DNA of 17,401 nt, taken from the NCBI GenBank assembly GCA_022702195.1, contig JAKONB010000143.1, positions 1 to 17,401 of the forward strand. Reading direction: 5' to 3'. Origin of the DNA: Beijerinckiaceae bacterium (GTDB lineage Bacteria; Pseudomonadota; Alphaproteobacteria; Rhizobiales; Beijerinckiaceae). Under the pieces are notes generated by a model, which was given only the letters and a program-made list of their open reading frames with translations, was not told the origin of the DNA and ran no database searches. Each line of letters starts with the position of its first letter. The first letter of the stretch is position 1. Both the position numbers and the translations under genes were made by a program. This document shows positions 7,528-15,378 of the stretch, piece after piece.

Positions 7528-8874
7528 ATGATCAGTGCCTTCGACCTCTTCAAGATCGGCATCGGACCCTCGAGTTCGCACACGGTGGGGCCGATGCTCG
7601 CCGCGGCCCGGTTTCGGGATCGGGTGCGCGGCCTCCCCGGCCTCGTCCGCATCCGGGTGGAGATCTTCGGTTCGCTGGCCTGGACCGGGCGCGGGCACGG
7701 CACCGACGTGGCGATCTTCCTCGGCCTGCTGGGACACGCGCCCGCGCAGGTCGATCCCGACCGCGTCGCCGGTTACGTGGCGGAGCTGCGGGCGGCCAGG
7801 CGCCTCGGCCCCGGCGGCCCCGCCTTCGATCCGGAGGCCGACCTCGTCTTCAACTTCACCGAGCTCCTGCCGCTCCACACCAACGGCATGCGGTTTCGCG
7901 CCCACGACGCGCGGGAGGCGATCCGCGACGAGGTGGTGGCCTATTCCGTGGGCGGGGGCTTCGTCGTCACCGGGGCGCAGGCCGCGCCCGGGCAAGGCGA
8001 CGCCTGCGCGATGCCGTTCGCGAGCGGCGCCGAGCTGCTGGCCCTCTGCGCCCGGACCGGCCTGTCCATCGCCGAGGTCCAGCGCGCCAACGAGGAGGGG
8101 CTGCGTGCCCCCGAGGCGGTGGATGCCGGGCTCGACGCGATCCGCGACGCGATGTTCGCCTGCATCGACCGGGGTCTGACCCAGGACGGGGAACTGCCCG
8201 GCGGCCTCAAGGTGCGCCGGCGCGCCAAGCGCCTGCACGACGACCTGCAGGCCAGCCGCGCCCTCAATTGCCGCCCGGCCCACGAGATTGTCGACTGGAT
8301 CAGCCTCTATGCCTTGGCGGTGAACGAGGAGAACGCGGCGGGCGGGCGCGTGGTCACGGCGCCCACCAACGGGGCCGCCGGCATCGTCCCGGCGGTGCTG
8401 CGCTACGCCCACGATTCCTGCCCCGGCTGGTCGGAGGCGCGGGGCCGCGACTTCCTGCTGGTGGCCACCGCCATCGGCGGCCTGATCAAGCGCCGGGCCT
8501 CGATCTCGGGGGCGGAGGTGGGCTGCCAGGGCGAGGTCGGCTCGGCCGCCGCCATGGCCGCCGCCGGGCTCGCGGCCTTCCTGGGGGGCAGCGCCGAGCA
8601 GATCGAGAACGCCGCCGAGATCGCCATGGAGCACCATCTCGGCATGACCTGCGACCCGATCGGCGGCCTGGTGCAGATCCCCTGCATCGAGCGCAATGCC
8701 TTCGGGGCCAACAAGGCGGTGGTGGCCGCCTCCCTGGCGCTGCGCGGTGACGGCATCCACCGGGTCACCCTCGACGAGGTGATCGAGACCATGCGGCAGA
8801 CCGGCGCCGACATGCAGGCCAAGTACAAGGAGACCTCGCTGGGCGGCCTCGCCGTCAACGTCGCCGCCTGCTGA
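7528..8874 (+). CDS. sdaA: L-serine ammonia-lyase (L-serine dehydratase), single-chain [4Fe-4S] type
   Basis: A 448-residue cytosolic enzyme that converts L-serine to pyruvate and ammonia. It opens MISAFDLFKIGIGPSSSHTVGPM, the signature start of the family (GPSSSHT at 13-19). The beta-domain comes first and the catalytic alpha-domain follows (VTAPTNGAAGIVPAVL at 276-291). The iron-sulfur ligands are Cys333 (GCQGEVG), Cys375 (MTCDPIGG) and Cys386 (IPCIERNAFGANKA). The last residue, Cys448, matches the C-terminal cysteine that reaches into the active site in characterised type 2 enzymes. Domain order and length match one-chain SdaA rather than split SdaAA/SdaAB. The ATG at 7528 is chosen because the family start follows immediately; no good Shine-Dalgarno is seen. 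The frame stays open far upstream but is low-complexity there. It stands alone, divergent from the pump operon and convergent with the glycan genes; no link to either is evident. Confidence 0.95.
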   Translation: MISAFDLFKIGIGPSSSHTVGPMLAAARFRDRVRGLPGLVRIRVEIFGSLAWTGRGHGTDVAIFLGLLGHAPAQVDPDRVAGYVAELRAARRLGPGGPAFDPEADLVFNFTELLPLHTNGMRFRAHDAREAIRDEVVAYSVGGGFVVTGAQAAPGQGDACAMPFASGAELLALCARTGLSIAEVQRANEEGLRAPEAVDAGLDAIRDAMFACIDRGLTQDGELPGGLKVRRRAKRLHDDLQASRALNCRPAHEIVDWISLYALAVNEENAAGGRVVTAPTNGAAGIVPAVLRYAHDSCPGWSEARGRDFLLVATAIGGLIKRRASISGAEVGCQGEVGSAAAMAAAGLAAFLGGSAEQIENAAEIAMEHHLGMTCDPIGGLVQIPCIERNAFGANKAVVAASLALRGDGIHRVTLDEVIETMRQTGADMQAKYKETSLGGLAVNVAAC

Positions 8875-8896
8875 GGGGCGGCGATGCCGGGCGATG

Positions 8897-8937
8897 GATC
8901 GGCCGAACTCGCGCGGGGCGCTGAGCGACGGCCGATC
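8897..8937. terminator. Inverted repeat between convergent genes, possible bidirectional terminator
   Basis: GATCGGCCG (8897-8905) and CGGCCGATC (8929-8937) are perfect 9-bp inverted copies around a 23-bp loop, between the end of the serine ammonia-lyase gene and the end of the glycosyltransferase gene; the right arm overlaps the latter's stop codon. There is no T-run on either side, so intrinsic termination would be weak. Confidence 0.35.
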
Positions 8938-10081
8938 AGGCCGGCTGCGCCGCCAGGTGCCGTTCCACCCGGTCGTACAGATCGTCGAAAGCGTCGCGCT
9001 GCTCGCGCAGGTAGGCACGATAGACCGAGCGCGAGGCATCGCGCAGGTCCGCGACGGTCTCGGGCGCCGCGAGGAACGCCGCCAGGTGAGCCACGATCGC
9101 GGCCGAGTCCGCGCATTGGTGCGCCGGAACCGGGCTGGCGATGCCCGCGAAGGCATCCGGCGTCCCGATCACCGCGACCCCGTGCGCCAGGGCCTCGATC
9201 GTCTTGATCTTCAGCCCGGTGCCGCCGACCATCGGATTGATGGAGATGTCGATCTGCTCATAGAAATGATCGATCTCGTCGACGATCCCCAGCAGGGTGA
9301 AGGGCTGGTCGTTCAGGGTTCGCAGCACGTGGCAGATCGGACCGGCGGCGACGAAATCGACGGTGCGGGGGAGATCGACGGTCCTCAGGGCCGCGCAGAA
9401 TTCCAGGACGGAGGCGACGTTGAAGGGGTTGGCACTCCCGATGTAACCGACCGTCACGCGTCCCGGGACCGCCGCGGCGCGGCGCAGGGTGGGGATCGGA
9501 CGCGACAGGAAGCCGATCGTCGTCACTTCGGTGGAGGTCCGCTGGCGTAGGAGAACCGCCTCCTCCCTCTGGATCGCCAGGACGATGTCGGCGCGATCCA
9601 GTCCCCGCGCTTCTTCCGGGACGCTGGTGTAGTACCAGTCCGGCGCCGCGTTGCGCACATAGAAGTGATCCGCCCGCCCGCCGAAGAGATCATGCGTGTC
9701 GATCACCCGCAGGCAATCCGGCGGGAGATGGGCGAAGGCGGCCGAGAGCCAGACGTAGTTGACGAGGCAGAGGTCGAAGTGGCGCGTCGCGCAGAGCTCC
9801 GCGATCTTGCCGCCGATGCGCTCGTCGTACCAATCGTCGATCCCGTAGAACGGCCCGAAGCTGCGCCGTTCCCGGAAACCGTCGGGGGGCAGGATGACGA
9901 CGTCGTCCCAGGCGGCCCGCATGAGGTCGGCGGCGTTTCCGTCCAATCCCTCGGCGGCCCAGTAGAGGAAGGTGATCTGCGCGCCGCGCCGTTGGAACGA
10001 CCGGCAGAGATCGAAGGCGCGCTGGCGGTTTCCCTGGACGGCCGGATGGGTTGGCATCGGTGCGATGGCGAGGATACGCAT
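8936..10081 (-). CDS. Glycosyltransferase, GT4 / GT-B fold
   Basis: A 381-residue cytoplasmic glycosyltransferase, last gene of the four-gene glycan module. It begins MRILAIAPMPTHPAVQGNRQRAF, the usual GT-B first strand and glycine-containing loop; HDLFGGRADHF (130-140) and VGYIGSANPFNVASV (211-225) follow the GT4 pattern. The donor-binding signature INPMVGGTGLKIKTIEALAH (281-300), continuing GVAVIGTPDAFAGI, is the GT4 form of the E-x7-E region, as in bacterial sugar-PEP-CTERM and exopolysaccharide transferases. Donor and acceptor sugars cannot be told from sequence. The ATG at 10081 is chosen; a GTG five codons upstream would overlap the previous gene by 10 bp. Its start lies 5 bp after the FkbM-like gene, so the two are surely co-transcribed. 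Confidence 0.88.
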   Translation of the reverse strand: MRILAIAPMPTHPAVQGNRQRAFDLCRSFQRRGAQITFLYWAAEGLDGNAADLMRAAWDDVVILPPDGFRERRSFGPFYGIDDWYDERIGGKIAELCATRHFDLCLVNYVWLSAAFAHLPPDCLRVIDTHDLFGGRADHFYVRNAAPDWYYTSVPEEARGLDRADIVLAIQREEAVLLRQRTSTEVTTIGFLSRPIPTLRRAAAVPGRVTVGYIGSANPFNVASVLEFCAALRTVDLPRTVDFVAAGPICHVLRTLNDQPFTLLGIVDEIDHFYEQIDISINPMVGGTGLKIKTIEALAHGVAVIGTPDAFAGIASPVPAHQCADSAAIVAHLAAFLAAPETVADLRDASRSVYRAYLREQRDAFDDLYDRVERHLAAQPA

Positions 10082-10086
10082 GGGTC

Positions 10087-11118
10087 TCAAAGCCACGAGA
10101 TGTCGAGGGCGCCGAGGGAACTTCGCAGCTGTCGGTCCAGGGTCGTCGGGATCAGCGGATCCGGTGTCAGGATCGACAGCGTGAATTCGCCCGTGAACTC
10201 ATGGGACGGGATCAGGGTCCGGATGAGGATCTCGGTGTCGCGGATATCGGCCCGGACGGGCCGCCCATTGACCAGAAAGGACAAGGCGTCTCGTCCGCCC
10301 CGCGTCTGCGTGTCGTAGACCGTCATCTGGATCGTCTGCGGGCCGAACCACGTTTGCGGAAGGATGAGGTCGCTGCGGATCGCCGGACCCGTCCAGATCC
10401 AGGAATAGTCGCCGTTGTTCTCGGCGTTGTAGAGACCGCGCCCCACGAAGACTTCGGGCCGCACGGTCATCCGCATGTGCCGGGTACTCGGGGCGTTGAA
10501 GCGCGGCAGGATCGGCTCCACGGTTTCGGCCCAGTCCAGGAAGATCGGCTCCGGGGCGGTCTCCTGGTGCTCCGCCGGGATCGCCGCGACCAGGAGCGTC
10601 GTGGCCTGCGGCGCGCTCCAGTAGGCGAAGGGCCGGATGACGTAGCCGAGGGGCAGGAGCTCGTTCAGGATGTCGGGATCGTTCTGCGCGTAGCTCACGA
10701 AGATCGGCCGATCGCGCGCGATCAGCGCGGTCGCGCCGCGCCAGGCCTTGGCTGCGCCGGCCTGCGCTCCGATCGCCACCGCCGTGACATGCGGCAGCAG
10801 CAGGCCGACCCGGTCGAGACTGGCGACGAGGCGCGTGTGCGGGCTCGCCCGTCCCGGCAGGAGCATCTCGTCCGGGTCCGCGAAGGCGACCCCGTCGACG
10901 GGGTCGAGATCCGGTCCCCCGAGGCAATCCCGCGCGGAGACGAAGCCGATCCGCTCGGGCGCCCCGGCCCCGCAGGATCGCAGGAGGCCGTCGAGGAAGC
11001 CGCCGCACCGATCCGTCGACAGGAGGGTGCTGGGGCGGGAGGATCGGGCGATCGATCGGCAGATGGGCTGCCCGAGGAACTGAAGCGCCCGGCTGAATCC
11101 GGCCGGCATGATGGTCAT
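10087..11118 (-). CDS. Degenerate FkbM-like protein with C-terminal beta-domain, function unknown
   Basis: 343 residues. Residues about 95-165 (TRLVASLDRVG, then VTAVAIGAQAG, AAKAWRGATALIARDRPIFV) read like the C-terminal part of an FkbM methyltransferase, where families have KIDVEGAE-x-x-VL-x-GA-x-x-I-x-R-x-RP. Here the acidic D-x-E-G-x-E pattern is replaced by AIGAQAG, and no glycine-rich SAM motif precedes it, so catalysis is doubtful. After a linker, residues 224-343 form a beta-rich segment (GRGLYNAENNGDYSWIWTGP) ending LRSSLGALDISWL, similar to the C-terminus of the neighbouring 604-residue protein. No signal peptide or membrane segment is seen. It starts inside the stop of that neighbour (ATGA, 11115-11118), implying translational coupling and probably fixed stoichiometry. 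Role inferred only from context: glycan assembly or binding. Confidence 0.7.
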   Translation of the reverse strand: MTIMPAGFSRALQFLGQPICRSIARSSRPSTLLSTDRCGGFLDGLLRSCGAGAPERIGFVSARDCLGGPDLDPVDGVAFADPDEMLLPGRASPHTRLVASLDRVGLLLPHVTAVAIGAQAGAAKAWRGATALIARDRPIFVSYAQNDPDILNELLPLGYVIRPFAYWSAPQATTLLVAAIPAEHQETAPEPIFLDWAETVEPILPRFNAPSTRHMRMTVRPEVFVGRGLYNAENNGDYSWIWTGPAIRSDLILPQTWFGPQTIQMTVYDTQTRGGRDALSFLVNGRPVRADIRDTEILIRTLIPSHEFTGEFTLSILTPDPLIPTTLDRQLRSSLGALDISWL

Positions 11119-12929
11119 GGTTCGCCCGCCATCCGATCGAAGGCGATGGCCCGGGCGGACACGGACAGGATCCGGCGATCGCCGCTGCCCTCGAACGCCA
11201 TGGGGGATTTCGAGAAGCCCGGCGGCATCGCGACCTCGGCCCAGAGCTGCGGGGTCTCGGATGCGGGCGCGCGCGCTTCCAGGATCCAGCGCTGGTAGGG
11301 CTTGCCGGTCTCCCGGAACGTGCCGGGCAGCGTCTCGTCATTCACCCGGAGCGTGAGCGCCTGGGCCTCCCCCGGAACGTGACTCTCGCCGATGACCGTG
11401 ATCTGCCGCGCGATCCGCGGCTTCAGATGCGCCCGCAGGCCCGGGGTCCGGCCTCCCCAGCGGTACCACGCCTCCTGGCCGCCTTCCGGCTTGTGCCATC
11501 CACGCCCGTCGATCTGGCCGGCGATATGGTAGGCGGCCGCCACCGGCAGGGCATCCGGGGCGGCGGTTCCGGAGAGATGGGCATCCGCGAAGGACAGGCT
11601 GGTCAGGGAGAGGCTCTCGGCCAGCACCTCCTCCTCGACATAGGCGAAACCCGGCCTGATCGTCAGCTGGTCGAGGCGCGGGAGCTGCTGCGCCGGCGCC
11701 GTGAGATGGCCGGTGAAGGTCCAGGCTCCGTGCGCGTCGATCTCGAACCGGCCCAGGACCGGGAAGCCGGAAACGTCGAATTGCCAGGCCAGCAAGGCTT
11801 GGGCGGAGGTCGCGCCGACGCCGCGGACGACGAGCGTCTGCAGCCGGCCGGCCGGAACCGGCAAGGCGATGGCGATGGCCTGGGTGATCGTCGCCCGCGC
11901 GATGCCGGAGGCATCCGCCACCCGGCTGATCGTTCCGCCGAGCAGAGGCAGATCGTCGTCGAAGAGCAGCGCGACCGGTGCCGATGCCGGGCGGACCGGT
12001 CGGGTGGCGGGATGCGCGACGAGCACCGGCAGGACCGGGTCGGCCCGGTCCGACTCGCCCGTCGCGGGGCGCTGCGCCAGCACTTGCGCGCGCATGAGGT
12101 CGAGCTCCTGCTCGACCGTGTCGCGATAGATCGCCAACAGCATGTCGACGCGATCGAGGACCTGATCGGACAGGATCTCGATGAGCCCGTCGGTGTTCTG
12201 CGCCGCCGGCAGGATCGCGACCTGGCGCTGTAGGTCGGCCACATGCCGGGTCAGCGCGGCGATCGCCTGGATGGCCCCGCCGGCGGAGGCCGGTCCGAAG
12301 GTCAGCGGCCCCCCCGCGAGGGTGAGGTTTCCGATCGCCGCGGTGATCTCGTGGAGCTTTCCGTCCAGGACATCGTGCGGAAGCGGGGCCGTGAACAGCC
12401 AGCCGCTGACCACCCGGCCCTCATGCTCGATGTGACCGGACGGGATCAGCGTGTGGGAAAGCGGCCTGCCGTCATAGGCAAGGCTCAGGTCGGGCTTCGA
12501 GGCGGGGGACGTGAGGTCGGCGACCCAGCCCCGGACCGCCCCGTCCTGGATTCCGTCGATCCGCCCGGCGAGGCTGCGCGTGAGGCGAAGCCGTTCGAGG
12601 ATCTCGCGGTCGGAGATGATCAGGGGCGATCCGATCGCCTCGGCGGTTCCGGCGAGGTAGGCCTGCAGGGTGAACGGACCGGTCCCCTCGGGAAGGAGAC
12701 TGAGCGTGGCCTCGAAGGCGTGACAGCCATTGCCCTTGTGACGCAGGGCGAGATCCCGGTCGAAGAGGTCCGCCCGCACGGTGCCGACGCGCAGGGAGCC
12801 GATATGGAGGTCGACATCGATGGGGTCGTAGGGCCGCCCCTGATCCCAGGCCCAGCCGACGATCCGGTCGGCGCGAACACCGATCAGCGCGCCCTCGTAG
12901 ACCGTTCCCGCTTTGGCATTGTCCGTCAT
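11115..12929 (-). CDS. Beta-rich glycan-module protein with two tandem GWAWD-type domains and coiled coil
   Basis: 604 residues, family not named with certainty. Two tandem copies of a beta-domain open the protein. The first (about 13-110) contains DRIVGWAWDQGRPYDPIDVD, ADLFDRDLALRHKGNGCHAF and EATLSLLP. The second (about 121-211) contains GAVRGWVADLTSPASKPDLSL and VVSGWLF. This pattern (GWAxD-x-x-x-P, ADxxRxDL, G-x-G-x-H-x-F) recurs as an accessory domain on proteobacterial glycosyltransferase-related proteins. A long amphipathic helix, likely coiled coil, spans about 215-290 (ADLQRQVAIL, QVLDRVDMLLAIYRDTVEQE). A beta-rich central part (about 315-470) follows, then a C-terminal domain (472-598; GRGWHKPEGGQEAWYRWGG and GSGDRRILSVSARAIAF) that resembles the end of the next gene's product. 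No signal peptide. No catalytic motif was recognised; a scaffold or glycan-binding role is a guess. The ATG at 12929 lies 74 bp after the preceding gene. Confidence 0.75.
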   Translation of the reverse strand: MTDNAKAGTVYEGALIGVRADRIVGWAWDQGRPYDPIDVDLHIGSLRVGTVRADLFDRDLALRHKGNGCHAFEATLSLLPEGTGPFTLQAYLAGTAEAIGSPLIISDREILERLRLTRSLAGRIDGIQDGAVRGWVADLTSPASKPDLSLAYDGRPLSHTLIPSGHIEHEGRVVSGWLFTAPLPHDVLDGKLHEITAAIGNLTLAGGPLTFGPASAGGAIQAIAALTRHVADLQRQVAILPAAQNTDGLIEILSDQVLDRVDMLLAIYRDTVEQELDLMRAQVLAQRPATGESDRADPVLPVLVAHPATRPVRPASAPVALLFDDDLPLLGGTISRVADASGIARATITQAIAIALPVPAGRLQTLVVRGVGATSAQALLAWQFDVSGFPVLGRFEIDAHGAWTFTGHLTAPAQQLPRLDQLTIRPGFAYVEEEVLAESLSLTSLSFADAHLSGTAAPDALPVAAAYHIAGQIDGRGWHKPEGGQEAWYRWGGRTPGLRAHLKPRIARQITVIGESHVPGEAQALTLRVNDETLPGTFRETGKPYQRWILEARAPASETPQLWAEVAMPPGFSKSPMAFEGSGDRRILSVSARAIAFDRMAGEP

Positions 12930-13003
12930 CTGCTCAACCGCCGGCAAGGTGATGTTTGGGGAGGTGACGACCCGCGGGGCGGACTGCCCCGGAAGCGGCG
13001 TCG

Positions 13004-14941
13004 TCAGGGTTCGATCGCCCCGGAGGGGCCGCGCTGCCGCAGCCCCCGTCGTGGCTTTGGTGGGGGCGGGCCGGCCGTGGGGGCCTCCTCGAGCATCCAG
13101 CGGCCGTCTTCCGGAACGATGCGCATCACCCGGGAGGGCTCCAGACCCTGGCGCGGGGCCAGGACGGTGAAGTCCGAGGTTTTGATGCCGGTGACCACCC
13201 GCCGCAAGGGCTGGGCGAACGCATCGTCGGCCCTCTCGAAATCCGGCATCATCTCGTCCTGCGTGAAGACGCGGACGCAGCCGCATCCCATGCGCTCCAG
13301 GAGGGATTCGGCCTTCCATCCGGCCGCGCGCGCGTGGCCGACATATTCCAGGGTGAGGCTCGCGCCGCGCCGGAGGTGAGGCGACACCTGTCGCACCAGC
13401 GCTTCGGCCTGGGTCACGCTGGCCTCGGCCGGCAGGATGCACAGCAGGGCGTCGAACGTCCCCGCCCCCAGATCCCCCGCCAGGACCGTCTCGAGGGAGG
13501 CGCTCGCGATCGCGTCCGCCGGCCACCCGAAGAGGGCCGACAGGAGGCGCGGGGCGCTTCCCTCCGGATCGATGCAGAGCAGGCGCGGGCGACGATCCGG
13601 GTCCCAGACCGGCGCGGCGCTGTAGCGCCACCAATCGCTCGACGCATCGAGCACCGTCCGCTCCCCGCCCGCGAGACCGCGCGCCACCCGGGCGACGCGC
13701 CGTCCGAGAACCACCGGAGACGAACCCGTCCGGGCCGGGCGCAGGCGCGGCGTGGCCGCGAGGATGTCGTGATAACGCTGCGCCGAGGCCCGTGCGGTCC
13801 AGGTCTCGGCCAGGGCGCGGGCTTCGGCGGCCAGGGCCTCCCGTCGGGCGGGCGACCGGATCAGGCCGCCCAGGATCGCATCGAGGTCCCGCTCCAGATC
13901 GGGGCCGAAGCGCACCTTGGCGACGCTGTGGTCCGGCATTTCGCCGATCGGGCCATGGTCGAGCACGATACAGGGCCGCCCGAAACCCATGGCGCGGGTC
14001 AGGGTGCCCGACGATTCGCCCCCGGTGGGATGGCGCAGATTCACGATCAGGTCGGTGGCGGCGAGGTGGAGGAAGAAATCGTCCTCGCTCAGATAGTCCG
14101 TCACGACGATCCGATCCCCGAGCCCGCTGTTCCGGATGTCCGCGTCGACGTCGTATTCGTGGATCCGGCGCTCGCCCGCCAGGACGAAGCGGAAATCCGG
14201 CAGCGTGTCCTGCAGCCGCGCCAGGCTCTTCAGGACGCGGTCGATGAGTTTGGGCCGGGTGATGAAGCCCAGAGCCGTGACCAGGACCGCGTCCTGCGGC
14301 AGGCCGAGCCGGCTGCGGGCCTCGGAGCGGGTGACCCGTCTCGCCTCGGCCACGCGGGGCGAGACGTGGTGCGGCATGTAGTGGACCGGCAGGCCCGGAC
14401 GGCGGGAGGCCGCCTTGAACTGGCTGTAGCGGCTGTGGACGACCAGGGCGGATGCGCGGGCGAGGACCGGGCCGTTCAGGGCCAGCGTGCTGCTCATGAA
14501 GCGGCCGCGCAGGCCCCGGGTCAGGAAGCGGGCCGCGAGCCTGTCTCCGAACCGGCCGTGATCGTGCTGCGCCCAGGCCCGGTAGGTCTCCCGGTCCCCG
14601 AGCGGAAAGCTGGACGTCTCCAGCAGGTAACCGAGACCGTAATCGTGGAGCACCACGAGGCCGGGCCGGCGCGCGAGGAGCGGCAGGGCGTAGGCATGAT
14701 CCGGGTTGTTGCCGATGTGATAGATGAAATGGGCGTCGTCGAGGGTCCTGTCCCGCAGGACCTCCGACGCTCGCAGGACGGTGACCGGCGCGCCCTTCAG
14801 ATCGGGCGCCGCCTGATCGTCGCCGATGATGCCGAATGTGGTGAAATCCGCCTGGTGATACGGGAGAAGCTCGGCCGTGAAATCCGCGATGCCGTTCTGT
14901 GTGGGCGGCAAGGGACTGACGACGGCAAGCTTGGGACGCAT
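13004..14941 (-). CDS. GT4 glycosyltransferase fused to a methyltransferase-like C-terminal half
   Basis: 645 residues, first gene of the glycan module. Residues 1-400 are a GT-B transferase: MRPKLAVVSPLPPTQNGIADF (nucleotide-sugar GT4 start), VLHDYGLGYLLE (97-108), LVTALGFITRPK (220-231), FVLAGE (252-257), and the donor-binding region NLRHPTGGESSGTLTRAMGF (301-320) continuing GRPCIVLDHGPIGEMPD. Residues about 450-610 are a second domain with alternating strands and helices (RPRLLCIDPEG, GTFDALLCILPAE, LRRGASLTLEYVGHA) resembling a class I SAM-methyltransferase core without a clear GxGxG motif. The tail is Pro/Arg-rich (PPPPKPRR). The start at ATG 14941 matches the family start; an in-frame ATG at 15025 would add 28 residues. 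Sugar specificity is unknown. Confidence 0.82.
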   Translation of the reverse strand: MRPKLAVVSPLPPTQNGIADFTAELLPYHQADFTTFGIIGDDQAAPDLKGAPVTVLRASEVLRDRTLDDAHFIYHIGNNPDHAYALPLLARRPGLVVLHDYGLGYLLETSSFPLGDRETYRAWAQHDHGRFGDRLAARFLTRGLRGRFMSSTLALNGPVLARASALVVHSRYSQFKAASRRPGLPVHYMPHHVSPRVAEARRVTRSEARSRLGLPQDAVLVTALGFITRPKLIDRVLKSLARLQDTLPDFRFVLAGERRIHEYDVDADIRNSGLGDRIVVTDYLSEDDFFLHLAATDLIVNLRHPTGGESSGTLTRAMGFGRPCIVLDHGPIGEMPDHSVAKVRFGPDLERDLDAILGGLIRSPARREALAAEARALAETWTARASAQRYHDILAATPRLRPARTGSSPVVLGRRVARVARGLAGGERTVLDASSDWWRYSAAPVWDPDRRPRLLCIDPEGSAPRLLSALFGWPADAIASASLETVLAGDLGAGTFDALLCILPAEASVTQAEALVRQVSPHLRRGASLTLEYVGHARAAGWKAESLLERMGCGCVRVFTQDEMMPDFERADDAFAQPLRRVVTGIKTSDFTVLAPRQGLEPSRVMRIVPEDGRWMLEEAPTAGPPPPKPRRGLRQRGPSGAIEP

Positions 14942-15169
14942 GAAAAACCCGTACAGCGCGCGATGGCGCGGATCGATCGAGGGGGCGATACCCGTTCCGG
15001 GATGCGACGACACCAGGTCCGGCATCTGCCCGTCGGTATGGGGTCGTTCAAACCGTGATCCGACGTCGGTCCGGGAACGCTCTTCCGGTCAGACGCGAAC
15101 CGAAGGAACAATTTCCAGAAACACACCGAAGATGGCTGCTCCGCCCTCGACCTTGGGGATTGCCGAGGG

Positions 15170-15188
15170 CATTCGCCGTAACCGAATG
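15170..15188. promoter_or_regulatory. Inverted repeat CATTCG-N7-CGAATG, candidate operator
   Basis: Perfect 6-bp arms with a 7-bp spacer, upstream of the glycan module and 51 bp from a second repeat of the same geometry. Transcription-factor identity unknown. Confidence 0.4.
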
Positions 15189-15220
15189 AGAGAATCAATA
15201 CAAACTATCTTATGAGTGTT

Positions 15221-15239
15221 CTGTTCAAAATGCGAACAG
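15221..15239. promoter_or_regulatory. Inverted repeat CTGTTC-N7-GAACAG, candidate operator
   Basis: Perfect 6-bp arms around AAAATGC in the AT-rich part of the glycan upstream region. It is not the alphaproteobacterial LexA box, which is a direct repeat GTTC-N7-GTTC; here the halves are inverted. A dimeric repressor or activator site is plausible. Confidence 0.45.
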
Positions 15240-15378
15240 TTTGCTCGAAATCCGAATGGCGGACCCGGACACAGGCGTGCTTCCGCCCCGGATGGGTCAT
15301 CCGGTGCCCCCATCGGCCAAGGGGATGGCCGGCTTGAAAGCGACTGACTGAGGTTGATTGTGTCTTGAAAAGACGGAA

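Larger units (their letters stand above)
14942..15378. other. Upstream region of the glycan module with two inverted repeats
   Basis: 437 bp between the first glycan gene and the tRNA genes. It should hold the promoter of the module. A relatively AT-rich stretch (about 15180-15260) stands out. Two inverted repeats with 6-bp arms and 7-bp spacers are seen: CATTCG (15170-15175)/CGAATG (15183-15188) and CTGTTC (15221-15226)/GAACAG (15234-15239). No convincing -35/-10 pair was recognised. An open frame at 15089-15313 on the minus strand has no family features and is not called. Confidence 0.5.

Noticed and set aside
15221..15239. LexA (SOS) box upstream of the glycan module
   Set aside because: The alphaproteobacterial box is the direct repeat GTTC-N7-GTTC; here the half sites are inverted (GTTC-N7-GAAC).
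15089..15313. 74-codon open frame on the minus strand upstream of the glycan module
   Set aside because: No ribosome site, no family features, and it crosses the inverted repeats of a likely regulatory region.
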